From: Erythrobacter sp. SG61-1L
GTDB lineage: Bacteria; Pseudomonadota; Alphaproteobacteria; Sphingomonadales; Sphingomonadaceae
Direction of reading: 5' to 3'
Length of the DNA: 64,000 bases
NCBI RefSeq assembly: GCF_001305965.1
Contig: NZ_JXQC01000003.1
Coordinates: 2,167,643-2,231,642 of the forward strand
Made by a program: the position numbers and the translations under genes. Below are positions 28,277-37,767 of the stretch, piece by piece. Under the pieces are notes generated by a model. That model did not search any database, had not been told where the DNA came from, and saw nothing but the letters and a program-made list of their open reading frames with translations. Each line of letters opens with the position of its first letter. Position 1 is the stretch's first letter.

Positions 28277-28438
28277 GAGTCGCAACCTAGGCGTTCGTAC
28301 GCGCGGCGGCAAGCGGCCCTGCGCCGCAATGCCTCTTAACCCGGTGCTAACGCTGTTCGGGCATGGAGGAATGCTCTAGGGCGCAGACACGCGAGGGCGT
28401 GGGGAAACGGCCCCACGGAACGGCCACGGGAAGCGGCA

Positions 28439-29488
28439 ATGTTGGAAAAGCTGGCTGATTATCTTGCCGACACAAGCCAGGCGCTGGCGCTGGACCTTGT
28501 TTCGCCATGGGCGCGCACAGGCCTGCTGGCGCTGATCGTGGGCTGGCTGATCGGCATGCTGGCCTATCGCCATTATTTCGGGCGCGAGAATTTTTCGCTG
28601 CTGGCCTATCTGCGCCATGCCTTTCCGCGCCGCGTCTACTGGTCGCGCACTTTCGCGGTGGATTTGCAGGTATTCCTGTTCGGCCGCCTGCTGGAACCGG
28701 CGCGCTGGGCCGGGCTGTTGCTGTCCGTCACGGCTGTTGCCACCGCCATTTCCGGCGGGCTGACTGCCGCCTTCGGCCCGGTGCGCGAAAGCACGTCCGG
28801 CGCGCTGGAAACCGGCCTGCTTGCCCTGCTGCTGCTGCTGGCCTTCGATTTCGGCACTTATGTGACGCACCGCCTGTCGCACGAAGTGCCGTTCCTCTGG
28901 GCGTTCCACCGGGTGCATCATTCGGCCGAGGAACTGAACCCGCTGACGCTGGAGCGCAAGCATCCGGTCTATTCCCTGCTCGGCGCCGCGATCGACTGCG
29001 CGCTTGTGGCCCCGGTGCAGGGGGTGATCCTCTATTTCTTCGGCGGCAAGACGGAACTGGCCGTACTGGCAGGCACCAACCTGGCCTTCATCCTGTTCGC
29101 CTATTGCGCGGCCAGCCTGCGCCACACCCATATCTGGCTATCCTATGGCCCGGTGCTGGACCGGATCGTGGTCAGCCCTGCCCTGCACCAGATCCATCAC
29201 AGCAAGGCCCCCCGCCATTTTGACCGCAATTACGGCGAGGTGCTGGCCATCTGGGACTGGTTGCTGGGCACGATCTATCTGCCGAAGGAACGCGAGGAGC
29301 TGGAATTCGGCATTGGTGACGAGGCTGTGCAGCCCCACCCCAATCTGGGCGCGGCGCTGCTGGAACCCTTTGCCTATGCTTGGGGCACCCTGCGCCGCCG
29401 CGCGCCAACCGCCGCGCCGGAAGAAAGCGCGCCGCAGCCCCTGCCTGAAGCGCAGGCCGAAGCGGCATCTTCCCTGCCGGGCCAATGA
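28439..29488 (+). CDS. Fatty acid hydroxylase/sterol desaturase superfamily protein
   Basis: 349 aa membrane protein with the three histidine boxes of the superfamily: HRLSH, HRVHH and HQIHH (with a further His in LRHTH). Four to six hydrophobic helices around residues 25-180. The last 50 residues are Pro/Ala/Glu-rich and likely cytoplasmic. It hydroxylates or desaturates a lipid; the substrate is open (fatty acids and carotenoids are both known). Overlaps the next gene by ATGA. Confidence 0.93.
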   Translation: MLEKLADYLADTSQALALDLVSPWARTGLLALIVGWLIGMLAYRHYFGRENFSLLAYLRHAFPRRVYWSRTFAVDLQVFLFGRLLEPARWAGLLLSVTAVATAISGGLTAAFGPVRESTSGALETGLLALLLLLAFDFGTYVTHRLSHEVPFLWAFHRVHHSAEELNPLTLERKHPVYSLLGAAIDCALVAPVQGVILYFFGGKTELAVLAGTNLAFILFAYCAASLRHTHIWLSYGPVLDRIVVSPALHQIHHSKAPRHFDRNYGEVLAIWDWLLGTIYLPKEREELEFGIGDEAVQPHPNLGAALLEPFAYAWGTLRRRAPTAAPEESAPQPLPEAQAEAASSLPGQ

Positions 29489-30591
29489 ACCGGGGGCTTT
29501 CCCTTTATCTGGACCTGCTGCGCTTCGCTGCGGCGCTGGTAGTGGTGGTGACGCACCTTGCCTATGCCGAGTTGAGCGGCGGGATGCTGCAATATTGGCG
29601 CCTGCTGGGCAACGATGCGGTGATGGTGTTCTTCGTCCTCTCCGGCTTCGTCATCGCCCATGTCGCGCATGAGAAGGAAACCACGCTGGGCGCCTATGCC
29701 GCCAGCCGTCTTGCGCGGCTGTGGTCGGTTGCAGTGCCCGCGCTGGCGATCACTATCCTGATCGACCAATGGGGCCGCTCGCTCGATCCGGCAGCCTATG
29801 CGCAATGGTGGTATCAGGGCAGCGATCCCGTGTGGCGGGCGCTGCGCGCGCTGACCTTCACGAACGAACTGTGGTTTTCCTCCATCCGCCCCTTCAGCAA
29901 CGGGCCGTGGTGGTCGCTGGGATATGAAGCCGTCTATTACGCCATCTTCGCGGCGGCCTTTTACCTCACCGGCTGGAAACGCATTGCGGTTACCGGGGCG
30001 CTGGTGCTGCTGGCCGGGCCGAAGATCCTGTTGCTGGCGCCGATCTGGTGGCTGGGCGTGTGGACGTGGAAACGCACACGCTGTGCCGCGCTGACGGCGG
30101 ACAAGGCGGCGCTGGCCTTCTTCGGCTCCATCGCGCTCTATGGCTGGTTCCGCTGGAGCGGCGCGCCCGACATGCTCAAGCTGATCACTGCCTGGCTGAT
30201 CGGGCCGGACAATGTGGTCAATTACCTCGGCTTTTCGGACGAGTTCATGGCCAGCTGGTTCATCGGGCCGTTCGTGGCGCTCAATTTCCTGGGCGCGCAT
30301 GGGCTGGCATCCTCGCTGGAGAAATGGCTGGAACCGCTGCGCAGGCCGATCAGCTTCGCCGCGCAATCGACCTTCGCGCTCTACCTGTTGCATTATCCCA
30401 TGCTGCGCTTTGCCCATGCCGCCACCGGCTATGACGTGAAGAACCCGCTGCACGTGCTGGCCGCGTTCCTTGGCGTGGTGGGCATTTGCCTGGCCATCGG
30501 CCCCCTGATCGAACGGAGCAAGCGCGGCTGGAAAGCTGTGCTGACGGCAGGCATTCCGGGGCTGGCCCAGCCGCCGCGCCAACGCGCCTGA
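29485..30591 (+). CDS. Acyltransferase-3 family membrane protein
   Basis: 368 aa with ten or so membrane helices, the OafA/YrhL-type acyltransferase. LYLDLLRFAAALVVVVTHLAYA contains the family's early Arg and catalytic His. VFFVLSGFVIA, ASRLARLWSVAVPAL and FSNGPWWSLGYEAVYY are characteristic. It transfers acyl groups to a surface sugar or lipid; the acceptor is unknown. Overlap ATGA with the hydroxylase suggests a joint role in lipid or envelope decoration. Confidence 0.93.
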   Translation: MNRGLSLYLDLLRFAAALVVVVTHLAYAELSGGMLQYWRLLGNDAVMVFFVLSGFVIAHVAHEKETTLGAYAASRLARLWSVAVPALAITILIDQWGRSLDPAAYAQWWYQGSDPVWRALRALTFTNELWFSSIRPFSNGPWWSLGYEAVYYAIFAAAFYLTGWKRIAVTGALVLLAGPKILLLAPIWWLGVWTWKRTRCAALTADKAALAFFGSIALYGWFRWSGAPDMLKLITAWLIGPDNVVNYLGFSDEFMASWFIGPFVALNFLGAHGLASSLEKWLEPLRRPISFAAQSTFALYLLHYPMLRFAHAATGYDVKNPLHVLAAFLGVVGICLAIGPLIERSKRGWKAVLTAGIPGLAQPPRQRA

Positions 30592-30673
30592 CCGCTCCAC
30601 CCGCCGCCCCTCGCGGCACGCCGAAATGCGTGTTATCTTTCGTTTCACGGGAGAAGTGAAAGGGAGACACGCC

Positions 30674-31057
30674 ATGAGCGTTTCCGCAAGCCGCCTGCTG
30701 GCCGCAGCCGCCGCACTGGCCCTGCCCGCCACTGCCATGGCCCATCACGGCTGGGGCTGGACGGAAGAGAAGGAAAGCCGCCTGTCCGGCACGATCCATT
30801 CGATCAGCTTCGGCAATCCGCACATGCACCTGCAACTGCGCACCGATGAAGGGCTGTGGGAAGTGGACCTTTCCCCGCCCATAGTGGCGCAGGGTTCCGG
30901 CTTCGGTCCGGAAGCGGCCAAGGCGGGTGATACGGCCACAATCACCGGCCACCGCGCCCGCGACGCCAATCTACGCGCCTTCAAGGGAGAAACGATCACG
31001 GTGCGCGGCAAGACCTATGACGTCTATCCGCAGCGGGAGAAGACGTTGAAGCCGTAG
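30674..31057 (+). CDS. DUF6152 family periplasmic protein
   Basis: 127 aa with a signal peptide (LLAAAAALALPATAMA) followed immediately by HHGWGWTEEKE, the N-terminal His pair of the DUF6152 family. The rest is a small beta-barrel (SGTIHSISFGNPHMHLQL, then GDTATITGHRAR, ITVRGKTYDVYP). GGGAG lies before ATG 30674. The His/Met-rich N-terminus suggests metal binding (copper is reasonable), which is inferred. Confidence 0.85.
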   Translation: MSVSASRLLAAAAALALPATAMAHHGWGWTEEKESRLSGTIHSISFGNPHMHLQLRTDEGLWEVDLSPPIVAQGSGFGPEAAKAGDTATITGHRARDANLRAFKGETITVRGKTYDVYPQREKTLKP

Positions 31058-31233
31058 GTCGCGCGGCAGATTTCGGCCTGACCGATCGTCCGCTTTCGGG
31101 AATGCCTATCGCGAGGGGAATGGCTGAATTGGGGTTGGAAACGGACTTTCTTGAATATCAACCCAGTCTTGCGTGCGTTTACGCAGCTCGAGCTAATCGG
31201 GAATGAGACGACGGTCAGCCATCCCTCAATTCT

Positions 31234-31659
31234 TCATTGCCCAGAGCGAGGGATTGAAAGCGGAGGAGGTGGAATTAAAGTCGGTGTATTCTCTGCATTG
31301 AGACCAGTTACAATGAAACGCGGCACATCAGTTGCTGGGTCAATCATTTGGTAAAATTGACCGTCCTCGCAATCCCAATCCACACGGTAGAGATGATTAC
31401 TTTCTGACAGTGGCCTAACCTTGGAGAGCGAACAATCTGCGACGCGATCTACATATGATGCCGCGTCAGTAAAATCGGGGTCTTCAAGCCACGGCATGAT
31501 CCGACCAAGCAAGGCCCCGACAGTATCCAATTCGCCAGCATCAACTGCGGCCAAAAATCTCTCCAATCTAACTGCTTCGGCCTCAGCAGGGGTATCGCCG
31601 GCAACCAGTGCTTGAGCAAATGCAACCGCGGCAAATCCCACCAAAGGCGTGAAGATCAT
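31234..31659 (-). CDS. Secreted hypothetical protein
   Basis: 141 aa. A short N-terminal hydrophobic stretch (PLVGFAAVAFAQALVAG) may be a signal. The remainder is mixed: EAVRLERFLAAVDAGELDTVGALL (helical) and SNHLYRVDWDCEDGQFYQM with PRFIVTG (beta). GGAGA precedes ATG 31659. No family recognised. Base composition is lower in GC than neighbours. Confidence 0.65.
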   Translation of the reverse strand: MIFTPLVGFAAVAFAQALVAGDTPAEAEAVRLERFLAAVDAGELDTVGALLGRIMPWLEDPDFTDAASYVDRVADCSLSKVRPLSESNHLYRVDWDCEDGQFYQMIDPATDVPRFIVTGLNAENTPTLIPPPPLSIPRSGQ

Positions 31660-31773
31660 CGCATTATCTCCAATGGCGGCAAAAATAGAGTGCAACTTGA
31701 ACGTCCACAGAGGATCGTGGCTGGAACGGAGACATTCGGCAAGCTGGGGCGGGAAGCGCAAATCACTATACTC

Positions 31774-31861
31774 GTCATGCTGAACTTGTTTCAGCATCCA
31801 TCCATCCTCACGGGCGACGCTCGATCCGGAGAAATAGATCCTGAAACAAGTTCAGGATGAC
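31774..31861. repeat. Palindromic intergenic repeat, CCTGAACTTGTTTCAG type
   Basis: The left arm GTCATGCTGAACTTGTTTCA faces CTGAAACAAGTTCAGGATGAC on the right, about 55 bases apart. The same family as 44547-44635. It lies in the gap between two minus-strand genes. Confidence 0.85.
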
Positions 31862-31971
31862 GATGGTGCAAACCTCTGAAACGCTGCCGCGAGCGGACAG
31901 ACCGCCTCTGGGAAACCTCTACGAATTGCAGAAGCCGGCATAAGCCTACGCGGCCCTGCCCCGGCTCTCAC

Positions 31972-32373
31972 TCAGGTAAACCGCATGAAGCCCGACACCG
32001 CCAGGGTCAGCCCGGCCAGCAGGGTCACCACCGCCCATGCGCGGTGCATGGCGGCGAGGTTCTTGAGCCAGAGGTGGAAATAGAGGTCCGAGAAACCGGC
32101 CACGGCCAGTGCCTCGATCATCATCAACCCGCCGATGCCCTTCATCACGCAAGTAACGATGTCGCCCGAATCCCACGGGTTCACCAGATAGATCGCCGCC
32201 CCGAAGGTCAGTTCCACGGCCGCGCTCAGCAATTGCAGCGCGGGGGACTTGTCGATCTCTTCGATCATGGTGCGCCAGATGCCCGGCTGGCGCAGGGCGC
32301 CCACGGCGGCAAAAGCGGCAAACAGGCCCAGCAACGCGGCGCTCCACGCAGTGGGGTCGAAACTATTCAGCAT
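31972..32373 (-). CDS. Small membrane protein
   Basis: 133 aa with four hydrophobic helices: about residues 9-27, 45-62, 75-95 and 110-130. GDIVTCVMKGIGG and LKNLAAMHRAWAV lie between them. No named family is recognised with confidence. It is on the minus strand before the DUF2585 gene's 3' end, about 100 bases apart. Confidence 0.72.
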   Translation of the reverse strand: MLNSFDPTAWSAALLGLFAAFAAVGALRQPGIWRTMIEEIDKSPALQLLSAAVELTFGAAIYLVNPWDSGDIVTCVMKGIGGLMMIEALAVAGFSDLYFHLWLKNLAAMHRAWAVVTLLAGLTLAVSGFMRFT

Positions 32374-32472
32374 CCTCGGTCACCTCCGCTTGGGGGGAGT
32401 GTTTGAGCATGTGAGTAAGGCCCAGCCGGGACACTGTCCAGCGCCGGTTTCGGTGCTTTTCGCCCGGCCCTG

Positions 32473-33060
32473 TCAGGCGCCTGCCTGCCATTGGACAATG
32501 GCGTCAACCGGCCAGACCAGCATCAGCACATTCAGCGTCAGATTGTCGCGGATCATCGCCAGCGTGAACAGTTCCAGCCCCACGCCCAGTGCCACACTGG
32601 CCCATGCCGGCAAGCGGCTGGCGAGCAGGAAGCCCAGGGTCATCCAGCCGATGTCCGACATGGAATTGACGATACTGTCCCCCGCATAGCCCCAGCTTAC
32701 CGTCACCTCGCGATAGCGGTTGATGATGAAGGGGGTGTTTTCCAGCACTTCCCAGAAGCCTTCGAACCCGATGGCGATGGGCAGTGCCCAGCGCGTGGGC
32801 ACACCGCCGAACAGGCGCAGGCGGCGCCACAATATATGGGCGAAGAAGTAGAACAGCAGGCCGTGGATCAGGTGGCTGGGAGAATACCAGTCCGTAATGT
32901 GCTGGCTGTTTTCGGAAGACTGGACCACCCCGTGCCACAGCTTGATCGTGCCGCATTCGCACATCACCGGGCGGTGCATCGCCAGCAGGATCGCCAGCAC
33001 CAGCGCCGCCACTGCCAGTGCGGCGAACAAGGCGCGGCGATGGGGGAGCAGGGATGTCAT
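32473..33060 (-). CDS. UPF0314/DUF2585 membrane protein
   Basis: 195 aa membrane protein with family-specific blocks: CGTIKLWHG and SQHITDWYSPSHLIHGLLFYF, then EGFWEVLENTPFIINRYRE and AGDSIVNSMSD. These match the conserved UPF0314 (DUF2585) family of alphaproteobacteria. Five or so helices. ATG 33060 is preferred over an upstream in-frame ATG. Function unknown. Confidence 0.9.
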   Translation of the reverse strand: MTSLLPHRRALFAALAVAALVLAILLAMHRPVMCECGTIKLWHGVVQSSENSQHITDWYSPSHLIHGLLFYFFAHILWRRLRLFGGVPTRWALPIAIGFEGFWEVLENTPFIINRYREVTVSWGYAGDSIVNSMSDIGWMTLGFLLASRLPAWASVALGVGLELFTLAMIRDNLTLNVLMLVWPVDAIVQWQAGA

Positions 33061-33140
33061 GCGTGCTGACTGCACCGGATGGGGGCCATCCGCAAGCACA
33101 CGCAATTGCCTTTTCATTTTCGCCCCCTAATCCTCCCCGC

Positions 33141-33911
33141 ATGCTCATCCGCTATCCGGTTCGCCCCCTCACCCGCTTCTTCGCCCCGCTGGCGATTGCG
33201 CTGCTTGCCCCCCTTGCTCCGCTTGCCGCTGAGGAGCCTGCCGCGCAGCCTCCGGCTGCCGAGAAGAGCCCCTATGAGGAACTCTATGCCGCGATGCAGG
33301 GCAGCATGGACGAGACCGCGATGACGGAGAACCTGCTCGACGGGGTCGTTGGCGAGATCAGGCGGCAGGTTCCGGAAATTACCCTTCTGGAAGAAATGGA
33401 CCCGCAATTGATGGACAATTTGCGGACCAGTTTCCGTCCGATCCTGGTGGATTATTCCGAACGGGTGCGGGTGGCCTATTACCCCAAAATGATCGCCGTT
33501 CTGGAAGAGGGCCTGACCGTGGAGGAAGCCGACCAGCTTTCGGCGCTCTACAATTCGGAACTTGGCCACAAGCTGATGGGCCACGCCAGCAAGAGCTATA
33601 CTGGCGAATCAACCTTGCGCGCCATCGGTGACGCCCCCGATCAGGACGTTCCCGCCGATGCCGTTTCCAGAGATTTGCGGACAGCAGGCGTCAAAGGCTA
33701 TCTGGCGCTCACCCCCGAAGAACGGGCGCAACTGAATGCGATGGCCAGAAAAAGCCCCGCCTTCGCCAAGCTGGGCACGCTGCAGCCAAAGATCGTCGCT
33801 GCGCGCGCAGCGATGGAGAACGAGCCACTGACGCCGGAAGAAGACGCCCGGATCAACGCCGCGCTGGAAGATACGTTCAGGCAGTTCGAGGAAAGCCTTC
33901 TTGCCGAATAG
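33141..33911 (+). CDS. DUF2059-like secreted protein
   Basis: 256 aa with a signal peptide (FFAPLAIALLAPLAPLAA). The mature part is helical: ENLLDGVVGEIRRQVPE, then VRVAYYPKMIAVLEEGLTVEEADQLSALYNSELGHKLM, which matches the DUF2059 pattern of a membrane-distal helical domain. No cysteines. It probably lies in the periplasm. Divergent from DUF2585, same strand as crtY. Confidence 0.8.
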   Translation: MLIRYPVRPLTRFFAPLAIALLAPLAPLAAEEPAAQPPAAEKSPYEELYAAMQGSMDETAMTENLLDGVVGEIRRQVPEITLLEEMDPQLMDNLRTSFRPILVDYSERVRVAYYPKMIAVLEEGLTVEEADQLSALYNSELGHKLMGHASKSYTGESTLRAIGDAPDQDVPADAVSRDLRTAGVKGYLALTPEERAQLNAMARKSPAFAKLGTLQPKIVAARAAMENEPLTPEEDARINAALEDTFRQFEESLLAE

Positions 33912-33967
33912 CGACAGGTCACCCACCGGGCATTGCACGAGCCGCCCCATCGGCTAAAGCCTTTGCC

Positions 33968-35170
33968 ATGGGCGGGCGCCATTTCGATATTGCCATTGTG
34001 GGCGGCGGGCTGGCGGGCGGGCTGATTGCAGCCGCGCTGGCACGCACCCGGCCGGAAATATCCGTAGTGCTGGTGGAAGCGCAGCAGGTGCTGGGCGGCA
34101 ATCATCGCTGGAGCTGGTTCGAAAGCGATCTTTCACCCGAAGGCGCCGCCCTGCTCCACCCCTTCCGCAAGGTGGAGTGGGACAATGGCTATGACGTGGC
34201 CTTTCCCGGCCGCGTGCGTACGCTTTCCTCCCCCTACCGCTCGCTCGCCTCGGCGGAATTCGACGCCGGGCTACGCCGCATACTGCCCGAAGGCGCGATC
34301 CGCACCGGGCGCGAGGCTGTGACGGTGGACCGCGAAGGCATGATCCTGGACAATGGCGAGCGGATCGGCGCGCGCGTGGTGATCGATTGCCGGGGCCAGC
34401 CGAAATCGGCCCATCTCACCGGCGGCTGGCAGGTCTTCCTTGGCCGCCACATGCGCACCGACGATCCGCATGGTGTGGATCGGCCGATAATCATGGACAG
34501 CACCATTGAACAGGTGGGCATTGCCGATCCGGGCGCATACCGCTTCGTCTATGTCCTGCCCCTGTCCAGCCACGACCTTTTCATCGAAGATACCTATTAC
34601 GCGGACAGCCCGCTGCTTGACCGCAGCCTGCTGTCCGGCCGGATCGACGCCTATTGCGCGCGCCACGGCTGGGAGGGAGCGCTGCTGGGTTCCGAAACGG
34701 GCGTGCTGCCAGTGATTACCGGCGGAGACTTTGCCGCCTATCAGGCCGAACGCCGGGTGGAAGGCGTGGGCCGCGCGGGCACGCTGGCGGGCTTCACTCA
34801 CCCGCTGACATCCTACACCCTGCCTTTCGCGGTAGAGACGGCGCTGGCCATCGCCCGCGATGCGGACCTTCCGGCAGACCAGATGGCCGCCATGCTGGAA
34901 GGCCGCGCACGCCATCACTGGCGCGACACCGGCTTCTATCGCCTGCTGGGCAAGATGCTGTTCGGCGCCGCCGACCCGGCCCAGCGCTGGCGCATTTTCG
35001 AGCGGTTCTATGGCCTCCAGCAGGGCCTGATCGAGAGATTTTATGCCGGGCGCTCGACACAGCTCGACAAGGCGCGCATCCTCATGGGCAAGCCGCCGGT
35101 TCCCCTCACCCGCGCGCTTGGCGCATTGCTGCAGAAAGGCCCACCAATGAACGGGCAGGAGGCCGCATGA
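33968..35170 (+). CDS. crtY: CrtY, lycopene beta-cyclase
   Basis: 400 aa FAD/NAD(P)-dependent cyclase that closes the beta-rings of lycopene to give beta-carotene. N-terminal dinucleotide fold DIAIVGGGLAGGLIAAAL, then GGNHRWSWFESDL, FLGRHMRTDDPHG and FTHPLTSYTLPFAVETAL, all as in bacterial CrtY. Its stop TGA overlaps the crtI ATG (ATGA). It is the first gene of the carotenoid operon. Confidence 0.96.
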   Translation: MGGRHFDIAIVGGGLAGGLIAAALARTRPEISVVLVEAQQVLGGNHRWSWFESDLSPEGAALLHPFRKVEWDNGYDVAFPGRVRTLSSPYRSLASAEFDAGLRRILPEGAIRTGREAVTVDREGMILDNGERIGARVVIDCRGQPKSAHLTGGWQVFLGRHMRTDDPHGVDRPIIMDSTIEQVGIADPGAYRFVYVLPLSSHDLFIEDTYYADSPLLDRSLLSGRIDAYCARHGWEGALLGSETGVLPVITGGDFAAYQAERRVEGVGRAGTLAGFTHPLTSYTLPFAVETALAIARDADLPADQMAAMLEGRARHHWRDTGFYRLLGKMLFGAADPAQRWRIFERFYGLQQGLIERFYAGRSTQLDKARILMGKPPVPLTRALGALLQKGPPMNGQEAA

Positions 35171-36675
35171 CCCCCGACCTGGTTCCCTATCCCGGCAAGA
35201 AGGCCTGCGTCATCGGCGCGGGCTTTGGCGGGCTGGCGCTGGCGATCCGCCTGCAATCGGCTGGCGTCGATACCACTGTGGTGGAAGCACGCGACAAGCC
35301 GGGCGGGCGTGCCTATTTCTGGGAGCGGGATGGCTTCACTTTCGATGCCGGACCCACCGTCATCACCGATCCGATGTGCCTGCGCGAGCTGTGGGCGCTG
35401 ACCGGGCATGAGATGGACGACGATATCGAGCTGATGCCGGTCATGCCGTTCTATCGGCTCAACTGGCCCGACGGCACGAATTTCGATTATTCGAATGACG
35501 AAACGGCGCTGCAGGCGGAAATTGCCCGCATCTCCCCCGGTGATCTCACCGGCTACGAGGACTTCCTGCGCTATTCCGAAGGCGTATGGCACGAAGGCTA
35601 TGTGAAGCTGGGCCATGTGCCCTTCATGGACTTCGCCTCCATGCTCAAGGCCGCCCCGGCGCTAGCCAAATACCAGGCATGGCGGTCGGTCTATTCGATC
35701 GTTTCGAAATACATGCAGTCGGAGAAACTGCGCGAGGCGTTCAGCTTCCACACCTTGCTGGTGGGCGGCAACCCTATGACCACCAGCAGCATCTACGCCC
35801 TGATCCACAAGCTGGAAAAGGATGGCGGCGTGTGGTGGGCGCGCGGGGGCACCAACCGGCTTATCGCAGCCATGGTCCGCCATTTCGAGCGGCTGGGCGG
35901 CACGATCCGGCTGCACGATCCGGTAAAGGCGATCCACACCGTGGGCACGGTGGCCAGCGAGGTAGAAACCGTCAGCGGCTGGAAGGAACGCTTCAACGCC
36001 GTCGCCAGCAATGCCGACATCATGCACACCTATCGCGATCTGCTGGGCGGTACCAAGCGCGGGGTGGACGAAGCCAAATCGCTGGCAAAGAAGCGCTTTT
36101 CGCCCAGCCTCTTCGTGGTCCATTTCGGGATCGAAGGCACATGGCCGGGCATCCCCCACCACATGATCCTGTTCGGCCCGCGCTATAAGGGCCTGCTGGA
36201 CGATATTTACGAACATGGCGTGCTGCCGGCCGATTTCTCGATCTATCTCCACCACCCGACCGTGACCGATCCGTCCATGGCACCGGAGGGCAAGAGCACA
36301 TTCTATGCGCTGGTGCCGGTGGCCAATATGGGCAAGCTGCCGATCGACTGGGAACAGGTCGGCCCGGTGCTGGAAAAGCGCATTCTGGACGAAGTGGCCC
36401 GGCGGCTGATCCCCGATCTGCATGACCGGATCGTCACCAAGTTCCATTACGCCCCGCGCGATTTCGCGCTGGACCTCAATGCCCATGTCGGCAGCGCCTT
36501 CAGCCTTGAACCGATCCTGACGCAGAGCGCGTGGTTCCGCGGCCACAACCGCGACGATGTAATCCACAACATGTATCTGGTAGGGGCAGGAACCCATCCC
36601 GGCGCCGGCATTCCCGGCGTAGTGGGCAGCGCCAAGGCCACGGCCAAGCTGATGCTGGAGGATATGAAGGAATGA
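35167..36675 (+). CDS. crtI: CrtI, phytoene desaturase
   Basis: 502 aa enzyme that introduces the double bonds turning phytoene into lycopene. FAD-binding GAGFGGLALAIRLQSAG near residue 18. The C-terminal carotenoid-desaturase signature is NMYLVGAGTHPGAGIPGV. Additional typical blocks are FDAGPTVITDP and HTLLVGGNP. The start ATG overlaps the crtY stop; the stop TGA overlaps the next ATG, so three genes are linked by 4-base overlaps. Confidence 0.97.
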   Translation: MTPDLVPYPGKKACVIGAGFGGLALAIRLQSAGVDTTVVEARDKPGGRAYFWERDGFTFDAGPTVITDPMCLRELWALTGHEMDDDIELMPVMPFYRLNWPDGTNFDYSNDETALQAEIARISPGDLTGYEDFLRYSEGVWHEGYVKLGHVPFMDFASMLKAAPALAKYQAWRSVYSIVSKYMQSEKLREAFSFHTLLVGGNPMTTSSIYALIHKLEKDGGVWWARGGTNRLIAAMVRHFERLGGTIRLHDPVKAIHTVGTVASEVETVSGWKERFNAVASNADIMHTYRDLLGGTKRGVDEAKSLAKKRFSPSLFVVHFGIEGTWPGIPHHMILFGPRYKGLLDDIYEHGVLPADFSIYLHHPTVTDPSMAPEGKSTFYALVPVANMGKLPIDWEQVGPVLEKRILDEVARRLIPDLHDRIVTKFHYAPRDFALDLNAHVGSAFSLEPILTQSAWFRGHNRDDVIHNMYLVGAGTHPGAGIPGVVGSAKATAKLMLEDMKE

Positions 36676-37088
36676 AACGGCTTCCCGCCCTTTGTGCGAT
36701 TGCCCTGCTGGCCGCACCCACCGCGCTTTCCGCCGCGAAATGGGAAGAGGTGGAGCGGCTGAGCGGCGACATCGCCGTGGAACTCGACACGGACAGCATT
36801 GCCAAGGCGCTGGACGGCGCCAGCGAAGTGACGCTGGCCACTTTCCGCAAGGAATTGCCCAACGGCACGATGCAGACCGACGTGGCTGTGAACTGCGCGG
36901 GCGAGACGGCGAAGATCCGCGGCATCCGGCTGCTGCAGGGCGATGTTGTCGCCACCGCCAGTTCCACCCCCGGCGCGGAATTTCATCCGGTGAATTACGG
37001 CAGTTCCGAAGCGATCTATTTCAAGGCGCTGTGCGGTCGGGAAATCCCCGCGCCCGAAGGCGCGCTGACGGAAGAAGCCCCTGAATGA
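36672..37088 (+). CDS. Surface-adhesin-E-like periplasmic protein
   Basis: 138 aa with a signal peptide (LPALCAIALLAAPTALSA). The mature domain begins WEEVERLSGDIAVELDTDSI and has two cysteines (AVNCAGE, KALCGRE), resembling the surface-adhesin protein E domain (a small beta-rich fold). It overlaps crtI (ATGA) and the LOG gene (ATGA). Its role in a carotenoid operon is unknown; it may be there for joint expression. Confidence 0.8.
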   Translation: MKRLPALCAIALLAAPTALSAAKWEEVERLSGDIAVELDTDSIAKALDGASEVTLATFRKELPNGTMQTDVAVNCAGETAKIRGIRLLQGDVVATASSTPGAEFHPVNYGSSEAIYFKALCGREIPAPEGALTEEAPE

Positions 37089-37669
37089 TCCGCCGTATTG
37101 CCGTATATTGCGGGTCTGCCTCGCCCGCCGATCCGCGCTATCTCCAGCTTGCCCGCGAAGTGGGCGCCACCCTTGCCGCGCGCGGTATCGGCGTGGTCTA
37201 TGGCGGCGGCAGGCTGGGTCTGATGGGCGCCGTGGCCAGCGGCGCGTTGGAGGCTGGCGGCGAAGTGATCGGCGTGATCCCCGATGCCCTGTCCAGCAGC
37301 GAAATCGCCAATACGGACTGCACCGAATTGCACGTCGTTTCAGGCATGCATGAACGCAAGAAAGCCTTCACCGATTTGTCGGACGGCTTCGTCACCATTC
37401 CCGGCGGCGTGGGCACGATGGATGAATTGTGGGAAGCGGTCAGCTGGGCACAGCTGGGTTATCACACCAAGCCGGTGGGGCTGCTCAATTCCTTCGGCTA
37501 TTACGATCACCTGATCGCCTTCAATCGCCACATGGCCGAAACCGGCTTCGTCCGCCCGGCCCATCAGGGCATCCTGATCGCGCGCGAAACCATGTCCGAT
37601 CTGCTGGATGCCATGGCCGCCTATGAACCGCATCGCCCGATCTTCGCGATGAAGGCTGACGATTTGTGA
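37085..37669 (+). CDS. LOG family protein (cytokinin riboside 5'-monophosphate phosphoribohydrolase type)
   Basis: 194 aa TIGR00730 family protein. Characteristic motifs are GGGRLGLMGAVA and the PGGxGTxxE box (IPGGVGTMDELWEAVSW). Plant LOG cleaves cytokinin nucleotides; bacterial homologues hydrolyse nucleoside monophosphates such as AMP. It starts with an ATGA overlap with the preceding gene and ends just before a repeat element. Joint expression with carotenoid genes is seen in several sphingomonads, with no known functional link. Confidence 0.94.
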   Translation: MIRRIAVYCGSASPADPRYLQLAREVGATLAARGIGVVYGGGRLGLMGAVASGALEAGGEVIGVIPDALSSSEIANTDCTELHVVSGMHERKKAFTDLSDGFVTIPGGVGTMDELWEAVSWAQLGYHTKPVGLLNSFGYYDHLIAFNRHMAETGFVRPAHQGILIARETMSDLLDAMAAYEPHRPIFAMKADDL

Positions 37670-37678
37670 GTTCTTTTC

Positions 37679-37767
37679 GTCATTGCGAGGGGCCCAAGGC
37701 CCCGCGGCAATTCAGGGCAGTGACAGGCGGCCCTGGATTGCTTCGTCGCTCCGCTCCTCGCAATGGC
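37679..37767. repeat. Palindromic repeat, GTCATTGCGAG type, overlapping the crtB start
   Basis: The left end GTCATTGCGAGGGGCCCAA is mirrored by GCTCCTCGCAATG at the right end. The ATG of crtB (37763-37765) is the ATG of the right arm itself. The element is a well-known intergenic type; here it reaches into the next gene's start. Confidence 0.85.
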
